The notes below the pieces were generated by a model. That model ran no database searches, was not told the DNA's origin, and saw only the letters and a list, made by a program, of their open reading frames with translations. Source: Prevotella sp. UBA4339 (lineage in GTDB: Bacteria; Bacteroidota; Bacteroidia; Bacteroidales; Bacteroidaceae). Taken from it: DNA of 52,064 nucleotides. The stretch lies in contig DGTJ01000023.1 of NCBI GenBank assembly GCA_002393725.1, positions 1 through 52,064 on the forward strand, read 5' to 3'. Position 1 is the stretch's first letter. Each line of letters opens with the position of its first letter. The translations under genes and the position numbers were made by a program. Below, piece by piece: positions 1 through 7,923 of this stretch.

Positions 1-379
1 AGAACGACTGCAACAGAGTGGTGAGGCCAGTGAACAACTCATTGCAGAACGGAACCGGCAGATAGAGAGCAGCCGAGAGCGTATCTCCAACAAACTGCTT
101 ATCGGCACAAGGGCTTTTGTGAAACTACAAAAAAAGGAATGCATTAGCAATATGTCAGCAGATGAGCGTCATTGCCTATTAGACTATTTTGCCCAGTTGC
201 GCCCCAAACGCTGGCAAGTGTGGGAACGCACCTACACCTCGCTGACACCAGCGCAATACGTCTTCCTCATACTTCAGGATGATCTGCACTACGATGATGA
301 CACCATTGCCCAAATGCTCGACGTCAAGCCAGCCTCCTTACGCACCCTCCGCTCAAGGATCAAAGGAAGGGAAAGGTAG
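1..379 (+). CDS. C-terminal end of an HTH-containing regulator (5' truncated by window edge)
   Basis: An open frame runs in from position 2 without a start and ends at the TAG at 377-379; the GTG at 119 is internal. The visible ~125 residues begin with a charged, probably coiled-coil helix rich in E, R, Q and S. They end with a helix-turn-helix-like segment (LTPAQYVFLILQDDL, then DDTIAQMLDVKPASLRTLRS). In Bacteroidota this layout is typical of membrane or TPR regulators with a LuxR/sigma-like C-terminal DNA-binding domain. A sigma-factor region 4 is an alternative. The N-terminal sensor part lies outside the window, so the signal cannot be inferred. Confidence 0.6.
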   Translation, partial: ERLQQSGEASEQLIAERNRQIESSRERISNKLLIGTRAFVKLQKKECISNMSADERHCLLDYFAQLRPKRWQVWERTYTSLTPAQYVFLILQDDLHYDDDTIAQMLDVKPASLRTLRSRIKGRER

Positions 380-419
380 TTCTTGCTATGGCAAGCGGCA
401 AAGCCGAGCGACAGAAAGT

Positions 420-680
420 TTATTCTGACTGTCGAATGAAACGTGTTTTCCGTTCCTCAATGACACGCTTGTATGTACGTTTCATCTTGTCATTCAAGAA
501 GGAGTGGTCGATGAGTGCGTATGTCTTTTGGCGTAGTCGCAGGGCGGCGTAGTCGCAGGTACTTGGGTATGACGGCTGCTATACCCCAGGTGTCCCCACG
601 GCTATGGCAGACTTTCCTGAGTCCAGATAGTCCTCAAGATATTGCTTCTCCTTTTCCCTCCCAATCATTGTTGTCTCCAT
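420..680 (-). pseudogene. Small gene with one in-frame TAG stop
   Basis: Reading the minus strand from ATG at 680 (or the internal ATG at 668) gives an 87-codon frame that closes with TAA at 420-422. It is interrupted by a single TAG at 579-581, which is one transition away from TGG (Trp). The N-terminus (MIGREKEKQYLEDYL) resembles the first helix of Bacteroidota AAA ATPases, but no Walker A motif follows. The C-terminus is basic (MKRTYKRVIEERKTRFIRQ). A 13-bp duplication (GCGTAGTCGCAGG, spaced by GCG) lies inside the frame near 532-560. I do not recognise the family. The composition looks protein-like, but this could be chance. Confidence 0.35.
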
Positions 681-842
681 ATTTCCTTGTTTGCATTACG
701 GTCCAAAACTGCTGTAAAGATAATAAAAACAATCCGTTTGAGCAAGTTTCAATCGTGAAATCTGCTGAAATGTGTCTATTTTGTCTGCGTTTGAGCAGAT
801 TTGAAGTCAACATCGGCCGTGATTTTTCGGAATGGCGGCTGT

Positions 843-920
843 GATGCTGCTGGCCACCTGCTGGATGTTTGCAGCAGCAAGGTGGTTCCACACCTAGCCT
901 GCGCCCAGAGAGCGCAGGCT
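843..920. other. Intergenic stretch rich in inverted repeats
   Basis: CCACCT (854-859) pairs with AGGTGG (880-885). Immediately after, AGCCTGCGC (896-904) pairs perfectly with GCGCAGGCT (912-920) around a 7-nt loop. There is no U-run. It could terminate transcription arriving from the vapC-like gene on the minus strand, or be the edge of a lost mobile element. The rest of 681-1021 holds no gene that I can support. Confidence 0.35.
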
Positions 921-1021
921 CAGAGTCCGTTGGTGTCAGCAGACATGATTATATAATAAGGAATTAAAAATATATGTACCAAGTAATTAAAGTACAAACG
1001 ACGATGATACGGAATCAGCAC

Positions 1022-1432
1022 TTACTTTCCGCTCAGTTCTGTCAGGAACTCTGCTGCTGTCAGAAGAGGCAAGTTGCAAAACTCTGCAAAGTCTCTTCCG
1101 TTATTCGTCACGATGACATCACAACCTGCCGCCTTTGCACACTGGTATTGCAGCATGTCCTCAAAATCGCGAACTCGTTGTCCCATGGCAGCCACCAATT
1201 GAGCATCATCGGTGGGCAACACGGCAATGTATTCATGAAGATTATGGAACAAACCATAGACATCTGTTTTCCCCTTCAGAATATACGCCATATTAGCGAA
1301 TGTAAGATACGAGGCAGAAAGGCTCACTGTTCCATTTTTCCCATGCTGCAAAAGTTGCTCAGCATCGTCACCATGTTCACGACCCAGTACATAATCCACC
1401 AGGATGTTCGTGTCAAGGAATACGCGTTTCAT
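1022..1432 (-). CDS. PIN-domain toxin, VapC-like ribonuclease
   Basis: This 136-residue single-domain protein starts MKRVFLDTNILVDYVLG, the classic PIN strand with metal-binding Asp7. A conserved C-terminal block follows (DFEDMLQYQCAKAAGCDVIVTNN) with further acidic residues. In the PIN family these acidic residues bind Mg2+ or Mn2+ for RNA cleavage. The ATG overlaps the end of the upstream small gene (1429-1432, ATGA), so the two are probably translationally coupled. The antitoxin-first order and small size fit a type II toxin-antitoxin module. The RNA target cannot be told from sequence. Confidence 0.85.
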   Translation of the reverse strand: MKRVFLDTNILVDYVLGREHGDDAEQLLQHGKNGTVSLSASYLTFANMAYILKGKTDVYGLFHNLHEYIAVLPTDDAQLVAAMGQRVRDFEDMLQYQCAKAAGCDVIVTNNGRDFAEFCNLPLLTAAEFLTELSGK

Positions 1433-1686
1433 CGGCTTAACAGAGCTTTAAGACGTGGGTCACTTTCAATCTCATCCTCTGTGAACGATGCGCAGCCACT
1501 CCATTTTCGGATATCTGATGATACAGGAATCGTCTTATACGGCTTCTTTGTACTTGCCACGACTTTTGTCTTTTTGGCAGGTGTCAGCGTCTTCACGAAA
1601 GTTAGCACTTTTTTCAGCATACCCTCATCTTCAGCAATGATGCTCAGTTCGCGAAGCAGTTCCGCATTCAATTGTAGTGTCGTCAT
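1429..1686 (-). CDS. Cognate antitoxin of the PIN toxin
   Basis: I choose the ATG at 1686 (MTTLQLNAELLRELSIIAEDE), because it lies ~25 nt below a Bacteroidota promoter and matches the usual start of antitoxins paired with Bacteroidota PIN toxins. A longer in-frame reading would run through the promoter. The 85-residue product has an N-terminal helical segment, a basic linker rich in K and T, and an acidic C-terminal tail (FTEDEIESDPRLKALL) suited to wrapping the toxin. It overlaps the toxin start by 4 nt. It probably represses its own promoter. Confidence 0.75.
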   Translation of the reverse strand: MTTLQLNAELLRELSIIAEDEGMLKKVLTFVKTLTPAKKTKVVASTKKPYKTIPVSSDIRKWSGCASFTEDEIESDPRLKALLSR

Positions 1687-1713
1687 AATCCTAACATGTT
1701 TGTTTCTTGGGTG

Positions 1714-1739
1714 CAAAGATAAACAAATTATTCGAATAA
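1714..1739 (-). promoter_or_regulatory. Toxin-antitoxin promoter with 12-bp palindrome
   Basis: The -7 box TATCTTTG reads on the minus strand at 1721-1714. Just upstream, TTATTCGAATAA (1728-1739) is a perfect 12-bp palindrome in the -7/-33 spacer, a plausible operator for autorepression by the antitoxin. Confidence 0.55.
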
Positions 1740-1773
1740 ACAATATTTTTATTAAATAAAAACATTAATGCTT

Positions 1774-1899
1774 ATGAAACGAAGTAAACTTTCAGTCTCG
1801 AAAGTGGATGAAGGCTTTTACGTGCCGTCGGTGCGGTTTGCGCTGGTGATGCAGCTGGCTCATATCCAGCGGCATTTTCTGGCTGGTGGTATTCAGTGA
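1774..1899 (+). CDS. Possible 41-residue peptide
   Basis: A short frame (MKRSKLSVSKVDEGFYVPS, ending LAGGIQ) runs between the toxin-antitoxin promoter and the xpt promoter. No promoter or ribosome-binding site stands out and I recognise no family. It may be a gene remnant. It is listed because it is the only sizeable frame in this gap. Confidence 0.2.
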   Translation: MKRSKLSVSKVDEGFYVPSVRFALVMQLAHIQRHFLAGGIQ

Positions 1900-1968
1900 A
1901 TCAGGTTCTATTTACGGCCATTCTGCGTTAATTCTCTGAAATTGTTCTTTAAAGTCAGTCTTTTTTCG

Positions 1969-1977
1969 TAACTTTGC
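1969..1977 (+). promoter_or_regulatory. Promoter -7 box of xpt-guaD fusion
   Basis: TAACTTTGC matches the Bacteroidota TAnnTTTG -7 element and would give a leader of ~23 nt before the ATG at 2007. That is too short for a purine riboswitch. Confidence 0.6.
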
Positions 1978-2006
1978 ACAATTATTGTTTTGATATATAT
2001 AAATAT

Positions 2007-3086
2007 ATGAATTACCTGGAAGAGAAAATCAAGCGCGAAGGCATCGTCTATCCTGGCAATATCCTGAAGATAGACCAGTTTCTGAATCATCAGATTGATA
2101 TCGAACTCATGCGGCAGATGGCATGGGACCTGAAATACCGTTTTGAAGGACTTGAGGTGACTAAGGTCCTCACCATCGAGGCCAGCGGTATCGCTATCGC
2201 TACGATGATGGGGCATCTATATGATGTGCCAGTGGTGTTTGCCAGGAAGACCGTGACCGTCTTAACCCCTGACGACAAATACATATCTGAGGCCTTTTCG
2301 TATACCCACAAGCAAAAGAACAAGGTGTTCGTGTCGCGTGAATATCTGTCGGCAACGGATAAAGTACTTATAGTAGATGACTTCCTGGCCGAAGGTGAAG
2401 CCACTCACGCACTGATAGACATCGTGAAGCAGGCTGGTGCAGAAGTCGTAGGAATCGGTGTAGCCGTAGAGAAAGGCTATCAGAAGGGAGGGCATATCCT
2501 GCGTGAGGAAGGCTATAAAGTGGAAGCGATGGCAGTGATAGAGGCGATGGACTATGACTCGCAGACCATCAGCTTCCGTGAAGAAGAAATACCTGCCGAC
2601 AGACCTACCACTATTACGGAACAGGACAAGGAGTTTATGCGCGAGGCCATCCGTCTGGCCGATGAGAGCGTGAAGAACGGCGGAGGACCCTTCGGGGCAG
2701 TCATCGTAAAGGACGGCGAAATAATAGCCGGCAGGTCAAACTCTGTAACCATCGACAACGACCCCACCGCCCATGCTGAAGTGAACACCATCCGTGAGGC
2801 CTGCCGACGCCTCGGCACCTTCGATCTCTCAGGATGCACCATCTACACTTCCTGCGAGCCGTGCCCGATGTGTCTCGGCTCTATCTACTGGGCCCGCATC
2901 AGTCGTATCTTCTATGGCAATACCCGCAAGGATGCCCGCGAGATCAATTTTGCCGATGACTTTATCTACGAGGAGCTGGAGCGTCCGCTCTATGCCCGCA
3001 CCGTTCCCATCCTGCCACTTCTGCGCGACGAAGCCCTGAGCTCATTCCGCCTCTGGCAGAAAAAGACCGACAAGACGGAATACTAA
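2007..3086 (+). CDS. Xanthine phosphoribosyltransferase fused to guanine deaminase
   Basis: This 359-residue bifunctional purine-salvage enzyme has two clear modules. Residues 1-190 read as a Bacillus-type Xpt: FLNHQID near 25, VVFARK near 75, and the PRPP loop VLIVDDFLAEGEA at 120-132. Residues ~205-359 read as a cytidine-deaminase-fold guanine deaminase like Bacillus GuaD: GGPFGAVIVKDG, HAE at 256-258 (zinc His256, catalytic Glu258), and SCEPCPMC with Cys283 and Cys286 as the other zinc ligands. It even keeps the family's C-terminal tail ending in EY. The modules catalyse consecutive steps, guanine to xanthine and xanthine plus PRPP to XMP. The start at 2007 is chosen because upstream codons overlap the promoter. 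The gene is cytoplasmic and probably monocistronic. The fusion itself is what is unusual. Confidence 0.93.
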   Translation: MNYLEEKIKREGIVYPGNILKIDQFLNHQIDIELMRQMAWDLKYRFEGLEVTKVLTIEASGIAIATMMGHLYDVPVVFARKTVTVLTPDDKYISEAFSYTHKQKNKVFVSREYLSATDKVLIVDDFLAEGEATHALIDIVKQAGAEVVGIGVAVEKGYQKGGHILREEGYKVEAMAVIEAMDYDSQTISFREEEIPADRPTTITEQDKEFMREAIRLADESVKNGGGPFGAVIVKDGEIIAGRSNSVTIDNDPTAHAEVNTIREACRRLGTFDLSGCTIYTSCEPCPMCLGSIYWARISRIFYGNTRKDAREINFADDFIYEELERPLYARTVPILPLLRDEALSSFRLWQKKTDKTEY

Positions 3087-3091
3087 CTCCA

Positions 3092-4210
3092 CTACCACAT
3101 CATCATACGGAGAGTCTGCTGAGCGTTCTCACGCTTATATTTTATATTGTTATTATACTCACGGTTTTGAGTGGCATCGAGGAATTTCTGCAGATGCTCC
3201 TGTGCCTTGTCGCGCTGTTTCAACTTAAGGTAGCACTGTCCCATGTCGTAGTCCAAGAGCGGCAGCTCGTCATCGTTGGCATATTTCACGCACTCCAGTA
3301 ATTCTTCCAAACGGAAATCGGCCTCGTTCTTATGATTAAAGGCTTCTGACAGTTCACGGTGCAGGCGATAGAGTGTCCTGCGGTCAGGCATCATGAGCTT
3401 CTTGGCCTCGTCGAGATAACTAAGCGCTTCTCCACCTAAGCCGATCCTATTGCACACGATACCAAGTATGAATAGGCAGTATGGGTGATGATCGTTTTTC
3501 TGGTAGGCATGGTAGAGATAGTCATAGGCCGAGCTGTCATCACCCATCCGTTGGTAGGTCAGGCCTGTGGTGTATAGGGTACTGAAACAGGTGTCGCCCA
3601 TCTCCACCAGGCGTTTCAGTTCCGGCAGGGCACGGTCATAGTTGCCTATGTGATAATAAGCCTCAGCAAGTTGACGGTTCACGAGGATATGGGTGGAGTC
3701 GCGCTTCTTGTATTGTTCGCAGATCTCAATGACGCGAGTGGGATTGGGCATGCTGCCCAACTCTGAATGTATACCTCTGTTCAGACGACTGGTATAGTCG
3801 AGCAGAATGGGGATGCAGTAAGGGTCTTGCCTCAGTATCTTGTCACCCCAGTATATGAGGGAGTCTTCTTGTCCGAGGTTACTTAGTGCATCGTAGTGGA
3901 GTCGCATATCGTCGAGTGTGAGGGAGTCGTCGGGTATCAGGCGGATTGCATCTAGACTGCGCCCATAATAGCCGCGCTCTGCCCATTTGAGAGATTCACT
4001 GCGCAGGCTGTCCGCAGTCATTCCAAATCTTCCCGTATCCTTTGCTAACAGAGGGTCGCAAGTGATCGGCTTGCCGCTTGCTACCAAAGGGACGCAAGTA
4101 ATCGGCTTGCCGCTTGCTACCGAAGGGACGCAAGTAATCGGCTTGCCGCTTGCTACCAGAGGGTCGCAAGAACACTGAATAATGAATAGTGCGAGGATGA
4201 TTATTCTCAT
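3092..4210 (-). CDS. TPR lipoprotein with tandem 12-residue repeat after the signal peptide
   Basis: The start is the ATG at 4210, which overlaps the stop of the upstream thioredoxin gene as ATGA (4207-4210). MRIIILALFIIQCSC is a short lipoprotein-type signal peptide, with Cys13 or Cys15 as the anchor. Next comes a low-complexity block of about three 12-residue units (core SGKPITC), then ~300 residues of TPR-like helices (for example DSTHILVNRQLAEAYYHIGNYDRA). The second half is clearly homologous to the TPR protein at 7924-9180. As the last gene of the cluster it probably acts in the periplasm as a scaffold for the thioredoxin/receptor system. No catalytic motif is seen. It converges on the xpt gene with a 5-bp gap. 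Confidence 0.8.
   Translation of the reverse strand: MRIIILALFIIQCSCDPLVASGKPITCVPSVASGKPITCVPLVASGKPITCDPLLAKDTGRFGMTADSLRSESLKWAERGYYGRSLDAIRLIPDDSLTLDDMRLHYDALSNLGQEDSLIYWGDKILRQDPYCIPILLDYTSRLNRGIHSELGSMPNPTRVIEICEQYKKRDSTHILVNRQLAEAYYHIGNYDRALPELKRLVEMGDTCFSTLYTTGLTYQRMGDDSSAYDYLYHAYQKNDHHPYCLFILGIVCNRIGLGGEALSYLDEAKKLMMPDRRTLYRLHRELSEAFNHKNEADFRLEELLECVKYANDDELPLLDYDMGQCYLKLKQRDKAQEHLQKFLDATQNREYNNNIKYKRENAQQTLRMMMW
4050..4170 (-). repeat. Coding minisatellite, 36-bp unit, ~3 copies
   Basis: Three near-identical 36-bp units (core CAAGCGGCAAGCCGAT on the minus strand) lie in frame just after the lipoprotein signal. They encode repeats of S-G-K-P-I-T-C-V/D-P. The unit length is a multiple of three, so copy-number change would lengthen or shorten the linker without a frameshift. 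Confidence 0.85.
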
Positions 4211-5532
4211 GGCTGTTTCTCCTTTTCTATTAATAGTTTCAGTTTGTCGATGGCTAATGGGATGCTGATGTTCTTGGCTATGATACGGCCTGAGCGATCC
4301 ACGAGGTAGTTGTGCGGTATCGTCTTTATGCCCAGTTTCTTGACCCCAGGCCACATCTCGCCCGTCTTGTCATCGTAGCCTCGAAGGTGATTCAGGATGA
4401 AGGGCTTATCCGTCTGCTCCTTGGTCTTGCTGCGGAAGTCATACTTCTTCGTCGCCTGCCACCACTCCCTCGAAGTCTTGTCAAGCGAGACGAGCACCAC
4501 ATCCAAATCTTCACTGAACATCTGCGCCATCAACTTGATGTTCGGTATCTCTATCAGGCAAGGCTCACACCATGAGGCCCAGAAATCCACCAGCAAGTAC
4601 TTGCCACGATATTTGTTCAGATTATTATAAGCGACATAGATATTCATGTAGTCACCCACTTTCAGCGGACAGAGTGCACTGTCTTGCGACTGAACAATAA
4701 ACCTCCGGCTCAGTTCGCGCAGCTTCATGGCGTAGAAGTCGAAACTCCAGGCCGAGGTGTAGTTGTCGCCCAGGGTACTGTCGTTGGCGAGGGCTATCAA
4801 TGGCGGGTAGTCTGGGAACTTCTTCATCAGATGGTTCATCATCCTGTCGGCATCGTCCATCGTAAGAGGACTTTCGGAGTAATAGCTTTTGTTCCTGGCT
4901 GCACTCAGTACGTGTGATGCCTGCTCTACGACGCTATAGGGGCTATTACCTGTCATTGTGTAGTTATAGCGCTCCATCCAGCCAGCCGCCTCTGTGGCAT
5001 TCCACTCCTTCTTCAGAGAGTCACGCCGTGCGTCGGAGAGGTCGTACATATTCATCTCTGACCGGATTTTTATCCGCTTGGTCCTGAGACTGTCGCTCAT
5101 GTCCTGACTGCGGATATATTCCAGCGTCGAAGGCGAGCCCTCTACCTTATCTATATATCTGAAGCGGAATCCGTCATCCTCGTCGCCGACATGGATGCTG
5201 AGCGAGTCACCGTTTTTCACTACAATGGGCACCGTGCCTGGTCCTCGGCGGGCAAACATCAGGTTGACATTATACTCGTAGGGCACAGAGCCGTGCATCG
5301 TACCTTTGCGATGTACAGAGTCGATGGCGAGTGAATCGTGCAGCTGGAATTCCTTCTCCATATACGACACAAGATACACTTTCTGCGGTATACTGGCTAT
5401 GGCAGAATCAACCGATATTGTAACTGCGAAAGGCAACGGGTAGGCGACTGCAGGTCGGGAATGACGCCCGTCCTGAGCCTGAATCGCAACAGAACTGACA
5501 GCCATCAGCAGAATAACAAGACACTTCCTCAT
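4207..5532 (-). CDS. Periplasmic TlpA-like thiol-disulfide oxidoreductase (long form)
   Basis: This 441-residue protein has an N-terminal signal peptide (MRKCLVILLMAVSSVAIQA). About 270 residues of beta-rich then helical sequence follow, resembling the N-terminal part of Bacteroidota AhpC/TSA-TlpA proteins. The C-terminal thioredoxin fold has the redox motif WCEPC at 321-325 (context FWASWCEPC) and a cis-proline region (KTIPHNYLVD). TlpA proteins reduce periplasmic disulfides, but the partner here is unknown. It lies 27 bp downstream of the TonB-dependent receptor and overlaps the TPR lipoprotein by 4 bp. It is the second TlpA of the cluster. Confidence 0.88.
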   Translation of the reverse strand: MRKCLVILLMAVSSVAIQAQDGRHSRPAVAYPLPFAVTISVDSAIASIPQKVYLVSYMEKEFQLHDSLAIDSVHRKGTMHGSVPYEYNVNLMFARRGPGTVPIVVKNGDSLSIHVGDEDDGFRFRYIDKVEGSPSTLEYIRSQDMSDSLRTKRIKIRSEMNMYDLSDARRDSLKKEWNATEAAGWMERYNYTMTGNSPYSVVEQASHVLSAARNKSYYSESPLTMDDADRMMNHLMKKFPDYPPLIALANDSTLGDNYTSAWSFDFYAMKLRELSRRFIVQSQDSALCPLKVGDYMNIYVAYNNLNKYRGKYLLVDFWASWCEPCLIEIPNIKLMAQMFSEDLDVVLVSLDKTSREWWQATKKYDFRSKTKEQTDKPFILNHLRGYDDKTGEMWPGVKKLGIKTIPHNYLVDRSGRIIAKNISIPLAIDKLKLLIEKEKQP

Positions 5533-5559
5533 ACTTATCTGGATTTTAAGATACTATTA

Positions 5560-7845
5560 CTACTCGGAACTTTCACTTCCGCCATTACTGCCTCCGCCTT
5601 TCACGTCATCATTGCTGATGCTACGCTCGGCTTTTCTGACACTGGCCTTCAGTTCACCTATGCGGTAACTGATATTCAGTGAGAACCACTGCTGTACATA
5701 TCTGGAATTGCTCTCCTGGCGGAAGTAGGCATCCTCTATCACCGAATGGCTGCTGCGGTATTTCTTCAGGAAGTTAGATGCCGAAAGGGATATGTCCAGA
5801 CGTTTCTTCAGCAGCTGCTTGTTGACACTTAGCGAATAGCTGGCATAGCTGCTGCCCTTTCCCTGAAGCGTTACGCGAGGTGTCATGCCATAGAATCCGA
5901 GAGTGATACGCCAGTCTTTCGGCAGAGTCTGCTGGGCACCTCCGTATGCAAAGAGATTCCACCCGTCGTTACGCATGTCAGCTCCGTTGTCCATTTTCTG
6001 ATATGCCAGTCGCATATTAGTGTAGAGGCGTGTCTTGTTTGTGACGTTCCATGTGACGTATGAACTCAGGTTCAGACTCTGCTCCTTTCCGATGTTCTCG
6101 TATGTCCGGTATAGCACGTCCTTGCCTGTCGGATTCTGCAGACCTTTGATGCCGGTGTCCTTCATCAGCCTGCTGACACTCTCTATGGAATTGTTTGTAA
6201 AAGCATAGCGAAGGGCGAAGTTAAGGTTGAGTTTTGGAGTAAAGTTACTATAGCTGATGTTGAACGAGTGGGCTTTCTCACTCTCCAAGTCTGGATTACC
6301 TTGAGTGATGCTCGTTGGTACGGCATCATTAAGATAAGGGTTGAGATACCATATACCTGGACGATAGATGCGCATGTCGTAGCCCAGCCGCAGATTGGAC
6401 ATCTGAGTCAGCTTGTAACCGATACTTGCCGATGGCACCAGGTCATTGAAATGCTTTGTGAAGTCATCGCCACGACCCAGACGATACTCTACATCCTGTA
6501 AGGTATGCTCATAGCGCAATCCCAACCGTCCAGACAGTTTCTTCAGCGACAGGCCGTAGCCCAGATATGCTGCCATGATGCCGTTATGGTGATTGTAGTG
6601 CGAGGAGTGGTCACGGTCGTAGTCATAGGAGTCACTCCCAAAGCCTGCCTGCTCATAACGGTCATTTTCCGACTTATTGTCACGGAGGATATACTTCATG
6701 CCTGTCTCCAGCTTATGGTGCTTGCTAAAGGGAGTAGTGTAGTCCAACTGGAAGGTGTGCTCAGTAGTCCGCTCTGACCCGTCGTTGTGCTGATTCTTCA
6801 TTCGATGCAGGAAGTCGAGCCAGTCATCTACGGCTTCAGCATCCTCATAGCTGGTATACGACTCTGATGTCTCTGGATTGGTGTCAATCTTGTAGGACAG
6901 CGTCAGCAGCCGGTCTTTAACATTGGCGAACGAACGCTGATAGTCCACTCCTCCATCGATGGAGTACCATGAGCCATTCGAATGCGACAGGGTGTTGTAG
7001 CGGTAGAGTTGTGACAGTGTGAGCGGCGAAGTGGCTATTGTCATATTATTGCCATTACTCTTGTCGCCTCCACCCCAGAGTCCGAAGTTTCCTGTTATAA
7101 GCCGCAGGGTGTCCAGTTCGTAGCTTGCCTCGAAAGAACCATATTGGAAGGTGCCATGCCCCTTTGAACTGCCATTATAGTTCAGGTCGGATGATGATTC
7201 GGAGATATTACCGACGGTCTTTCTACTACCATCGGAGTAGGAACGTGGATTGTCGTTGTAGTTAAGGTTATAGTTTCCGCTGACTGTCAGTCTGCCTGCC
7301 TTTACCGTAGCGTATGCGCCTCCGCTTGCACCATGGTTGTTTACGCCTGCACGGAAGGTGGCAGTATAGCCTTCAAGACCAGAACCCTGTGTGATGATAT
7401 TCAGGATGCCCCCAACCCCTTCCGCATCGTATTTCGGTCCGGGATTAGTGATGACCTCTATCTTCTTGATGCTGTTGGCAGGCATGCTCTTGAGCACCTC
7501 CTTGGGATTGTTGGTCATCAGGGTGTTGGGCTTGTTGTTCACGTAGACCTTAAACGTGCTGGAGCCATTCACCTGGATGTTATCCTCACCGTCGACAGTC
7601 ACCATCGGCACCTTGCGGAGCATCTCTATCACAGAGTTCGACTTCGAGTCGGGGTCGTTCTCTATATCGTAGGTTATCTTGTCGATATCAGATTTTACGA
7701 GCGACTTCTGCTTGACGACCTGCACCTCCTGCAGTTCCATCGACTTATAGATACTGTCAGCCCTCAGAGAGTCTTCCCTAGTCTGGGCAATTGAAGAACT
7801 CACCGACAGACACAGGGCAATTACCACGAACACTATTCTTTTCAT
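5560..7845 (-). CDS. TonB-dependent outer-membrane receptor (non-SusC type)
   Basis: This 761-residue protein has a signal peptide (MKRIVFVVIALCLSVSSSIAQ) and a TonB-box-like stretch (MELQEVQVVKQ). A plug follows at about residues 60-160 (MLRKVPMVTVDGEDNIQVNG, IKKIEVITNPG, GGILNIIT), then a long beta-barrel rich in alternating aromatic residues. It lacks the carboxypeptidase-like leader domain of SusC proteins and has no SusD partner, so it belongs to the shorter outer-membrane beta-barrel family. The substrate is unknown and could be a peptide, siderophore or metal complex. It sits between two TlpA/TPR pairs. The 78-bp gap to the upstream TPR gene shows no clear promoter, so it is probably in the same operon. 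Confidence 0.88.
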   Translation of the reverse strand: MKRIVFVVIALCLSVSSSIAQTREDSLRADSIYKSMELQEVQVVKQKSLVKSDIDKITYDIENDPDSKSNSVIEMLRKVPMVTVDGEDNIQVNGSSTFKVYVNNKPNTLMTNNPKEVLKSMPANSIKKIEVITNPGPKYDAEGVGGILNIITQGSGLEGYTATFRAGVNNHGASGGAYATVKAGRLTVSGNYNLNYNDNPRSYSDGSRKTVGNISESSSDLNYNGSSKGHGTFQYGSFEASYELDTLRLITGNFGLWGGGDKSNGNNMTIATSPLTLSQLYRYNTLSHSNGSWYSIDGGVDYQRSFANVKDRLLTLSYKIDTNPETSESYTSYEDAEAVDDWLDFLHRMKNQHNDGSERTTEHTFQLDYTTPFSKHHKLETGMKYILRDNKSENDRYEQAGFGSDSYDYDRDHSSHYNHHNGIMAAYLGYGLSLKKLSGRLGLRYEHTLQDVEYRLGRGDDFTKHFNDLVPSASIGYKLTQMSNLRLGYDMRIYRPGIWYLNPYLNDAVPTSITQGNPDLESEKAHSFNISYSNFTPKLNLNFALRYAFTNNSIESVSRLMKDTGIKGLQNPTGKDVLYRTYENIGKEQSLNLSSYVTWNVTNKTRLYTNMRLAYQKMDNGADMRNDGWNLFAYGGAQQTLPKDWRITLGFYGMTPRVTLQGKGSSYASYSLSVNKQLLKKRLDISLSASNFLKKYRSSHSVIEDAYFRQESNSRYVQQWFSLNISYRIGELKASVRKAERSISNDDVKGGGSNGGSESSE

Positions 7846-7923
7846 AAAAAATACCTTGTTTACATCTAAATAGACACAAAAGTGTTATGATTGTGACAAG
7901 CCATCTCACCCATTTATATTTCT

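Noticed and set aside
420..680. N-terminus of an AAA ATPase
   Set aside because: The first 15 residues look similar, but no Walker A or later motif follows, so the family call is not supported.
1978..2006. Purine riboswitch before the xpt fusion
   Set aside because: The predicted leader is only ~23 nt, far too short for the ~65-nt purine aptamer.
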